This document shows, one piece after another, positions 1 through 5,289 of a stretch of 5,609 bases of DNA (its first letter is position 1; each line of letters begins with the position of its first letter). The stretch is from JAQYVZ01 sp035269105. Lineage in GTDB: Bacteria > Desulfobacterota > Desulfuromonadia > Desulfuromonadales > BM103. The stretch is taken from NCBI GenBank assembly GCA_035269105.1, contig DATFJP010000122.1, forward strand, positions 1 through 5,609. The letters are read 5' to 3'. The notes under the pieces were generated by a model. The model was given only the letters and a program-made list of their open reading frames with translations, searched no databases and was not told the origin of the DNA. The position numbers and the translations under genes were made by a program.

Positions 1-1
1 G

Positions 2-3000
2 ACCCGCTACCTGAAGGCCGAGAGCGTCGATTCGCGGGTCGTTCATTTCTATTCCGAGTATCTGAGCATGCAGGTCCGGGTGGTCCCCCAGTCGGAACAA
101 GTCAAGATCGATATCGATGCCATGGAGCGCATCATGACCGAACTGGCTCGCCCCTGGGAAGGGCGGCTGCATCAGCAGATGCGCCGCAAATTCGGCAAGC
201 AGCGGGCCGACCAGCTGCAGCCGCTCTATACGGAAGGTTTCGCAGCGGATTACAAGGCGCTGACCCACCCCCGCTTCGCCGTCCGCGACGTGGCGGCCAT
301 CGAAAGCATGATGAAGGACGAGGCCGACCATTTCGACCTCTGGGGACCCTTCCACAATCGGGATGATGGTCAGGACGAATTCTTCCGGCTGCAGTTTTAC
401 AGTCTCAAAGAAAGCTTTCTCAACGAGTTGATGCCGTTTCTGGAGAATCTCGGTCTGGTCGTGGCCAGTGAATTCGACGCCAGCATCGACATCCATGGCA
501 AGACGGCCTACATCAAGAGCTTCAACGTCCGCACCAGCGGAGCCGAGGCCAAACCGATCTCGGAGATCCGGCAGCTCTTGCTGGACGTGCTGCATGCGCT
601 GCGCAGGGGCACCGTGGAAAACGACTATTTGAACCAGCTGGTCATTCTGACCGGCCTGACCTGGAAGCAGGTCGACGTCTTTCGCGCCTATCGCAACTAT
701 TATTTCCAACTCGGCAACCCGTTCACCAAAAGCCGTGTCGCTTATGCATTGATCAACAATCCGCGAATTACCGAACTGCTGTTCAGCTATTTCGAAGCCC
801 GCTTCCGGCCCAACGAGGCCTGGTCCGATCCGATGCGCCGGGAAGAAGAGGCCCTGATGCCGGTCCGCATGGAACTGGCCGAGGCGCTTAACGCCGTCAA
901 GGACATCAACGAAGACCGGATTCTGCGCAGCCTGTTCAATTTGATCGATTCCTCGGTGCGGACCAACTTCTTTTTGCGCTGCAACGACGACGATTATTTT
1001 CTGTCTTTCAAAATCAGCGCTATCGGCATCATCGACATGCCTTTTCCACGACCCCTGTACGAAACCTATGTGCACTCCGCAACCATGGAGGGCATTCACC
1101 TGCGCGGCGGCAAGGTCGCCCGTGGCGGTATCCGCTGGTCGGACCGGCCGGATGATTTCCGCACCGAGGTCCTGGGGCTGATGAAAACCCAGATGACCAA
1201 AAACGCCGTGATCGTGCCGGTCGGCTCCAAAGGGGGCTTTATCGTCAAGACGCCCTTTGCAACCCGGGAGCAGGGCGCCGAGCTTTCCCGGGACGCCTAT
1301 ATCACCCTGATGCGCGGTCTGCTCGACCTGGTTGACAACCGTGTCGAGGGCGAGATCGTCCATCCGCAGGGGATTGTCGTTCACGACGATGACGATCCTT
1401 ATCTGGTGGTCGCAGCCGACAAGGGCACGGCGCATTTGCCCGATACGGCCAACAGCGTCAGTGCCGATTACGGCTTCTGGCTGCACGACGCCTTTGCCAG
1501 CGGCGGCTCGCAGGGATACGACCACAAGAAGCTGGGAATCACGGCGCGCGGGGCCTGGGAATGTGTCAAGCGCCACTTCCGGGAGTTGAACAAAGACATC
1601 CAGAGCGAAGATTTCACAGTGGTCGGCATCGGCGACATGAGCGGCGACGTATTCGGTAACGGCATGCTGCTGTCCAAGCACATCCGGCTTCTGGCGGCTT
1701 TTGATCACCGGCACGTCTTTCTCGATCCCGACCCGGATGCGGGACGCTCCTGGAAGGAGCGCAAGCGGTTGTTCGATCTGCCACGTTCCACCTGGGCCGA
1801 TTACAACCAGGAGCTGATTTCCGAGGGCGGAGGCATCTGGCCGCGCTCGCAGAAAGACATTCCCCTGTCTCCCCAGGTCAAGAAAATGCTCGGCTTGCGT
1901 TATAACTCGGTGGATGCCGAGACTCTGATCAGGGCGATCCTGGCGGCTGATGTGGAACTCCTCTGGAACGGCGGCATCGGCACTTACGTCAAGGCCGCGG
2001 CCGAAAGTCAGGAAGATGCCGGTGACAAGACCAACGATGCCGTCCGGGTCAACGCCGACCAGGTCCGCGCCAAAGTAGTCGGTGAAGGCGGCAACCTCGG
2101 CCTGACGCAACGGGGACGGATCGAATATGCTCTCGGCGGCGGCAGTATCAACACTGACGCGGTCGATAATTCGGCGGGGGTCGACATCTCCGACCACGAA
2201 GTGAACCTGAAAATCTTTATGCAGTTCCTGAAAGAGAAGGGCGTGGTCAAGACCGAGCGGACGCGGAACAAGGTCCTCAAGGAGATCGAAGAGGATGTCT
2301 GCGCCAAGGTCCTGGATAACAACTACACCCAGAGTCTTTGCCTTTCCCTTGACCATCTGCGCTGTCAAAGGGAAATCGATCCCTTTATCGATGTCGCCGA
2401 CCGTCTGGTCAATGCCGGCCTGCTCGATCTGGAAGGCGAGTTTCTGCCCAACCGCAAAGAATTGACTGCCCGCGGCCAGGGATACGCCCGTCCGGAGCTT
2501 GCCATCCTGATGAGCTACAGCAAGATGCACCTCTTCGATGCCATGCTTAAAACCGACCTGCCGGAACGGGACGCGGCCCAGCCGATCCTCAAAAACTACT
2601 TTCCCGAACAGATCAGCACCCGCTACGGGCGCCATGTCGATCAGCACCCGCTACGCCGGGAAATCATCGCCACCATGGTCACCAACTACGTGGTGGATCA
2701 TGCCGGCTGTGCTTTTTTGAATCGCCTGACCCGGCAGACCGGAGCGACCATGGAGCAAGGGGTCAAGGCCTATCTGGTGTTCGATCAGGTGCTCGGCGTC
2801 GGCGCCTCCCGGAGCCGGCTGTTCGCCGCTGACAACAAGCTGTCCAGCGAGCGCCAATACGAGATTTTACTTGAACTGGAAGGTGCTCTGGCCGGCATGT
2901 GCGCCCAGGCCGTCGAGCTCAACCTGCCGATCGAACTCGAGCCCGACTGCGTGACCTTCTATCAGCAGAAGTACGCCCAGCACTGCGACCATCTCAAAGA

Positions 3001-3478
3001 CCTGCTCAGTCCCGAGGACTGGCAGTTCTGCAAACAATCCGCGAAAAGCCTGAGAAGCGAAGGCTTCGATCGGGAGAGTTCCGAGCGCCTGGCAAATCTG
3101 CCCCATCTCGGCAATTTTCTGCCTGCCGTGCAGATCGCTGCCGAAACGGAATCCGAGCTTCTCCATGTGATCGATGTCCTCAATAGCCTGCAGGGAACCC
3201 TGCAGGTCCCCTACCTGCTCGAGATTCTTGACCAGGTCACGACCCGCGACCGCTGGCAGCGGCTGGCGCAAACCTCGCTGCGAGGGGCTTTGCGGCAGCA
3301 GGTGGTCATCCTCGCCAGGGCAATGATCGCCAACCAGCAGACCCCCGCCGCTTATTTTGCCGACCGGCGCCGGCGCTTCGATTACTACCGGGAAATGCTC
3401 AACGGCATCCGGTCCGCGGCCTCGCCCGGCATCAGCGCGTTTACGGTCCTGCTGCATGCCATGGAGGGTCTCGAGTAA
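2..3478 (+). CDS. NAD-dependent glutamate dehydrogenase, large (~180 kDa) type, 5'-partial
   Basis: This enzyme oxidatively deaminates L-glutamate to 2-oxoglutarate and ammonia with NAD+ in the cytoplasm, mainly in amino-acid catabolism. The frame is open from base 2 with no stop, and the residues before the first ATG (position 68) continue the protein smoothly, so that ATG is internal and the true start lies left of the window. About 1158 codons are visible. Large-type family members have roughly 1600 residues, so I infer that about 430-450 N-terminal residues, including the regulatory part, are missing. Family signatures seen: GGKVARGGIRWSDRPDDFRT near nt 1105-1164, MTKNAVIVPVGSKGG near 1193-1237 with the conserved lysines, GIGDMSGDVFGNG near 1625-1663, HVFLDPDPD near 1712-1738, VVGEGGNLGLTQRGRIEYA near 2075-2131 and SINTDAVDNSAGVDISDHEV near 2144-2203. 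The helical C-terminal domain then runs to the TAA at 3476-3478, including the conserved LRREIIAT segment near 2651-2674. No frameshift or missing motif is seen. Confidence 0.95.
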   Translation, partial: TRYLKAESVDSRVVHFYSEYLSMQVRVVPQSEQVKIDIDAMERIMTELARPWEGRLHQQMRRKFGKQRADQLQPLYTEGFAADYKALTHPRFAVRDVAAIESMMKDEADHFDLWGPFHNRDDGQDEFFRLQFYSLKESFLNELMPFLENLGLVVASEFDASIDIHGKTAYIKSFNVRTSGAEAKPISEIRQLLLDVLHALRRGTVENDYLNQLVILTGLTWKQVDVFRAYRNYYFQLGNPFTKSRVAYALINNPRITELLFSYFEARFRPNEAWSDPMRREEEALMPVRMELAEALNAVKDINEDRILRSLFNLIDSSVRTNFFLRCNDDDYFLSFKISAIGIIDMPFPRPLYETYVHSATMEGIHLRGGKVARGGIRWSDRPDDFRTEVLGLMKTQMTKNAVIVPVGSKGGFIVKTPFATREQGAELSRDAYITLMRGLLDLVDNRVEGEIVHPQGIVVHDDDDPYLVVAADKGTAHLPDTANSVSADYGFWLHDAFASGGSQGYDHKKLGITARGAWECVKRHFRELNKDIQSEDFTVVGIGDMSGDVFGNGMLLSKHIRLLAAFDHRHVFLDPDPDAGRSWKERKRLFDLPRSTWADYNQELISEGGGIWPRSQKDIPLSPQVKKMLGLRYNSVDAETLIRAILAADVELLWNGGIGTYVKAAAESQEDAGDKTNDAVRVNADQVRAKVVGEGGNLGLTQRGRIEYALGGGSINTDAVDNSAGVDISDHEVNLKIFMQFLKEKGVVKTERTRNKVLKEIEEDVCAKVLDNNYTQSLCLSLDHLRCQREIDPFIDVADRLVNAGLLDLEGEFLPNRKELTARGQGYARPELAILMSYSKMHLFDAMLKTDLPERDAAQPILKNYFPEQISTRYGRHVDQHPLRREIIATMVTNYVVDHAGCAFLNRLTRQTGATMEQGVKAYLVFDQVLGVGASRSRLFAADNKLSSERQYEILLELEGALAGMCAQAVELNLPIELEPDCVTFYQQKYAQHCDHLKDLLSPEDWQFCKQSAKSLRSEGFDRESSERLANLPHLGNFLPAVQIAAETESELLHVIDVLNSLQGTLQVPYLLEILDQVTTRDRWQRLAQTSLRGALRQQVVILARAMIANQQTPAAYFADRRRRFDYYREMLNGIRSAASPGISAFTVLLHAMEGLE
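2343..2375 (+). repeat. Inverted repeat inside the glutamate dehydrogenase gene
   Basis: TTTCCCTTGAC (2343-2353) pairs with GTCAAAGGGAAA (2364-2375) over 11 base pairs, with one extra A bulged in the right arm and a 10-base loop. It lies in coding sequence and is not followed by a T-run. No function is assigned; it may be a chance product of codon choice. Confidence 0.5.
2611..2655 (+). repeat. Two copies of a 17-base direct repeat in the glutamate dehydrogenase gene
   Basis: GATCAGCACCCGCTACG occurs exactly at 2611-2627 and again at 2639-2655. The 28-base offset is not a multiple of three, so the copies are read in different frames (as ..QISTRYG.. and ..DQHPLRR..). Both translations fit the expected family sequence, so the repeat has not broken the protein. 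Confidence 0.6.
3187..3206 (+). repeat. 9-bp inverted repeat with 2-base spacer
   Basis: CCTGCAGGG (3187-3195) and CCCTGCAGG (3198-3206) are perfect reverse complements separated by AA, inside the 3' part of the glutamate dehydrogenase gene (encoding LQGTLQV). Each half also contains the palindrome CCTGCAGG, so the arms are nearly direct repeats as well. It could be a cruciform or protein-binding palindrome, but nothing links it to a function. Confidence 0.5.
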
Positions 3479-3513
3479 CAACCACTTCACTGGTCAAATT
3501 TCTGTGAAATCTA

Positions 3514-3549
3514 TCCGGGGCAGCCGTTTTGGAGTCGTGCTGCCCCGGA
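3514..3549 (+). terminator. GC-rich hairpin after glutamate dehydrogenase; possible non-canonical terminator
   Basis: TCCGGGGCAGC (3514-3524) and GCTGCCCCGGA (3539-3549) form a perfect 11-bp stem with a 14-base loop, beginning 36 bases after the stop codon of the dehydrogenase gene. The following bases are AGTTATCGATCC rather than a T-run, so it is not a standard intrinsic terminator. It may end transcription weakly, protect the 3' end of the upstream mRNA, or separate expression of the dehydrogenase and flavoredoxin genes. The remaining 42 bases before the flavoredoxin start show no convincing promoter. Confidence 0.4.
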
Positions 3550-3591
3550 GTTATCGATCCAGATTATTAACCAGCAAGGAGCAGATGTTTG

Positions 3592-4164
3592 ATGAAGAAA
3601 CAAGCGCTCGGTCCCTGTGTTACATTTTTCCCGCAACCGGCGACCCTGATTGCCACCCGCAACGCTGTTGGCCAATCGAACCTGATGATGGCTTCCTGGG
3701 CCGGAATCGTCAGCAAAACCCCGCCGACCATGGGCGTCTCCCTGCATGAATCCCGCCAGACCCTTGCCAATGTCCGTGAAACAGGCTGCTTCTCGGTGAA
3801 TGTCGTCCCGGTCGGGCTGGTCGATGCAGCTGATTTCTGTGGAATTTTCTCCGGCAGTGACGTCGATAAACCGGCTGCGGCAGGTCTGCATGTCAACGAC
3901 AGCGACAAGGGCGTCCCCCTCTTGACCGAGTCGCCCCTGGCCGTTGAATGCCGCTTCAGCCGGGAAATCGAGCTGGGCGACTATCGATTAATTCTCGGCG
4001 AAATCATTGACGTTTTGGCGGATGTAGCGGCATTCGGGCCGGACGGAGCGGGCAAAGCCCTGGCTTTTGATCCACTCGTCTACCTTGGCGGGCTCAAGGA
4101 ATACTGGTCTCTCGGCAGCAAACAGGGGGATGCTTATCGCTGTGGTTTGAAATACAGGAAGTGA
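3592..4164 (+). CDS. Flavoredoxin / flavin reductase-like FMN-binding protein
   Basis: This is a 190-residue protein of the flavin reductase-like, FMN-binding split-barrel family (flavoredoxin type). Such proteins bind FMN and act as small cytoplasmic electron carriers or NAD(P)H:flavin reductases; the partner here is unknown. Family features seen are FPQPATLIAT (residues 13-22), NLMMASWAGIVSKTPP (30-45, the usual SW..IVS..PP flavin-site region), VSLHESRQTLANVRETGCFS (49-68) and the C-terminal FDPLVYLGGLKEYWSLG. The length fits the family. I chose the ATG at 3592 because AAGGAG (3576-3581) stands 10 bases upstream. A TTG directly before it would add only one residue, and the ATG at 3585 is in another frame and only three bases from the ribosome site. 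There is no signal peptide or membrane segment. The gene starts 113 bases after glutamate dehydrogenase, beyond a strong hairpin, so co-transcription is uncertain. Confidence 0.9.
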   Translation: MKKQALGPCVTFFPQPATLIATRNAVGQSNLMMASWAGIVSKTPPTMGVSLHESRQTLANVRETGCFSVNVVPVGLVDAADFCGIFSGSDVDKPAAAGLHVNDSDKGVPLLTESPLAVECRFSREIELGDYRLILGEIIDVLADVAAFGPDGAGKALAFDPLVYLGGLKEYWSLGSKQGDAYRCGLKYRK

Positions 4165-4203
4165 AACGTTGTTATTGACACATAAAGTTTCGTTAAATCG
4201 GGC

Positions 4204-4232
4204 TGGACAGGACAGTCCGACTGTGTTATAGA
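4204..4232 (+). promoter_or_regulatory. Candidate sigma-70 promoter for panBC
   Basis: TGGACA (4204-4209) and TATAGA (4227-4232) are separated by 17 bases, matching the -35 consensus at 5 of 6 positions and the -10 at 4 of 6. Transcription would begin near 4239, ten bases before the first helix of the leader RNA. The spacer holds the small palindrome GGACAGTCC (4210-4218), a possible operator. A TTGACA at 4175-4180 has no acceptable -10 at the right distance. Confidence 0.5.
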
Positions 4233-4238
4233 CATACT

Positions 4239-4406
4239 GCTTTTAAGCCAGACGCCGTTTCGAGCCCGGAACTTGTGCCGGAGCTGAATCCGAAACGGCC
4301 CTTTCAACACATACCGCCTGGATCCGCCGGACCGGGACGGCATTCACGATGAGCGATTCCCTTCGTCCGTCCCCGTCTGCCTTCCGGTTCCCCGGAAGGT
4401 TTTTTT
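4239..4406 (+). promoter_or_regulatory. Structured panB leader RNA ending in a terminator (attenuator or riboswitch-like)
   Basis: From the predicted transcription start to the terminator the leader is about 168 bases. By eye it can form: an outer helix CAGAC (4249-4253) with GTCTG (4375-4379); directly stacked on it GCCGTTTCG (4254-4262) with CGAAACGGC (4291-4299), nine perfect pairs, topped by AGCCCGG (4263-4269) with CCGG-A-GCT (4278-4285, one bulged A); and a second arm GGGACGG (4334-4340) with CCGTCCC (4367-4373), topped by ACGA (4346-4349) with TCGT (4363-4366). The outer helix ends one base before the terminator stem. This layout, a multibranched fold followed directly by a terminator and then the gene, is that of a transcriptional attenuator or riboswitch. 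I recognise no known riboswitch consensus (TPP, cobalamin, SAM, cyclic di-GMP) in it. The ligand, if any, is unknown; a pantothenate-pathway or CoA-related signal would be logical but is inference. Confidence 0.5.
4380..4406 (+). terminator. Intrinsic terminator in the panB leader
   Basis: CCTTCCGG (4380-4387), loop TTCC (4388-4391) and CCGGAAGG (4392-4399) form a perfect 8-bp stem followed at once by seven T residues (4400-4406). It stands 216 bases beyond the flavoredoxin stop but only 25 bases before the panB start codon. A promoter would not fit between it and panB together with a ribosome binding site, so panB expression must depend on read-through. It could also simply end transcripts coming from flavoredoxin, but it would then also stop any promoter lying upstream of it. 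Confidence 0.85.
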
Positions 4407-4419
4407 GTATGGAAACTTC

Positions 4420-4424
4420 GGGAG
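4420..4424 (+). promoter_or_regulatory. panB: Ribosome binding site that sets the panB TTG start
   Basis: GGGAG lies 7 bases before the TTG at 4432. It favours this start over the in-frame TTG at 4405, which sits inside the terminator's T-run with its only purine-rich upstream stretch (GGAAGG, 4394-4399) inside the hairpin. Confidence 0.7.
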
Positions 4425-4431
4425 CCCCGCT

Positions 4432-5244
4432 TTGAGCGAGAAGAAGGTAAAGCGTCGTACCATCCTCGATCTGCAGCAGATGAAGGTCGATGGCGAAAAG
4501 ATTTCGGTCCTGACCGCCTACGATTATCCTTTTGCACGGATTATGGACCAGGCCGGCATCGATGTGATCCTGGTCGGAGATTCGGCGGGATCCGTGGTCT
4601 CCGGTTACGACACGACCCTGCCGGTGACCATGGACGAAATGCTTTATCATACCCGCGCCGTGGCCAGGGCGACCCAGCAGGCCCTGATCGTCACCGACAT
4701 GCCGTTTCTTTCCTACCAGGTGGATCTCGCGGAAGCAAGGCGCAATGCCGGCCGCCTGCTCAAGGAAGGCGGGGCGCAGGCCGTCAAGCTGGAAGGCGGA
4801 GTCCATGTCGCTGAAACCATTCGCGCCATCGTCAACATGGAGGTTCCCGTAGTCGGCCACATCGGGCTGACGCCGCAATCGGTGCACCGCATGGGCGGCT
4901 ACCGGGTCCAGGGGCGCGCCAAGGCCCAGGCGGCGCAACTGATGATCGATGCCCGCGCGGTTGCCGATGCCGGCGCCTGTGCCGTGGTCCTGGAGGGTAT
5001 TCCGGCCGACCTGGCCAGCGAGATCACCGAAGCCGTGCCGATTCCAACCATCGGTATCGGTGCCGGAGTCAACTGCAGCGGCCAGGTCCTGGTCATCCAC
5101 GACATCCTCGGGCTCTGCGAAAAGTATTCTCCCAAATTCGTCAAGCGCTATGCCGATATTTCCGGAACCATCCGGGACGGCGTTTCGGCTTATATCCAGG
5201 ACGTCAAGGCCGGTGCGTTTCCCGGTCGGGAACACAGCTTTTAA
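4432..5244 (+). CDS. panB: 3-methyl-2-oxobutanoate hydroxymethyltransferase (ketopantoate hydroxymethyltransferase)
   Basis: PanB transfers a hydroxymethyl group from 5,10-methylenetetrahydrofolate to alpha-ketoisovalerate, giving ketopantoate, the first committed step of pantothenate and CoA synthesis. It is a cytoplasmic Mg2+-dependent TIM-barrel enzyme. The product has 270 residues, close to E. coli PanB (264). Visible motifs: TAYDYPFARIMDQAG (28-42), ILVGDSAGSVVSGYDTTLPV (46-65), TDMPFLSYQ (88-96), VKLEGG (118-123), GHIGLTPQS (142-150) and VLEGIP (186-191). The metal ligands D50, D89 and E121, the lysine K119 and the catalytic base E188 are all present, corresponding to E. coli D45, D84, E114, K112 and E181. 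TTG 4432 was chosen because it has a spaced Shine-Dalgarno and gives a family-like N-terminus (MSEKKVKRR). Expression probably depends on read-through of the upstream terminator. panC follows after 45 bases. Confidence 0.97.
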   Translation: MSEKKVKRRTILDLQQMKVDGEKISVLTAYDYPFARIMDQAGIDVILVGDSAGSVVSGYDTTLPVTMDEMLYHTRAVARATQQALIVTDMPFLSYQVDLAEARRNAGRLLKEGGAQAVKLEGGVHVAETIRAIVNMEVPVVGHIGLTPQSVHRMGGYRVQGRAKAQAAQLMIDARAVADAGACAVVLEGIPADLASEITEAVPIPTIGIGAGVNCSGQVLVIHDILGLCEKYSPKFVKRYADISGTIRDGVSAYIQDVKAGAFPGREHSF

Positions 5245-5278
5245 CGTCCATAAAACGGAACCTGACCAGAAATTCATC

Positions 5279-5283
5279 AGGAG
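5279..5283 (+). promoter_or_regulatory. panC: Ribosome binding site of panC
   Basis: AGGAG lies 6 bases before the ATG at 5290. It supports that start even though it gives an N-terminus about 13 residues longer than usual for PanC. No in-frame ATG, GTG or TTG lies nearer to the conserved region. Confidence 0.75.
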
Positions 5284-5289
5284 TTGATC

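Noticed and set aside
68..70. ATG at 68 as the start of the glutamate dehydrogenase gene
   Set aside because: The frame is open and family-like upstream to the window edge, and no ribosome binding site precedes this ATG.
2867..3490. 207-codon open frame on the - strand over the end of the dehydrogenase gene
   Set aside because: It is a shadow of the conserved + strand gene, with no family features of its own.
3357..3749. 130-codon + strand frame across the dehydrogenase-flavoredoxin junction
   Set aside because: It overlaps two well-supported genes in another frame; the product is arginine- and serine-rich with no recognisable motif.
3511..3908. Two overlapping - strand frames (3511-3891 and 3567-3908) opposite flavoredoxin
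   Set aside because: Both are antisense shadows and have compositionally biased translations.
4175..4180. TTGACA as a perfect -35 box for panB
   Set aside because: At 17 bases downstream the sequence is TCGGGC; the nearest AT-rich hexamer is only about 12 bases away. The pair at 4204/4227 is better spaced.
4164..4191. GAAAC...GTTTC as a terminator of flavoredoxin
   Set aside because: The stem has only five pairs, a long loop and no T-run.
4239..4406. Assignment of the leader to a known riboswitch (TPP, cobalamin, SAM, cyclic di-GMP) or firmly to the pan motif
   Set aside because: None of the conserved core sequences I know are present, and the two bulged adenosines of the pan motif could not be identified by eye.
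4243..5277. 344-codon open frame on the - strand covering panB
   Set aside because: It is antisense to panB, whose catalytic residues are all intact. The translation has no recognisable family features, and long antisense frames are common opposite GC-rich genes.
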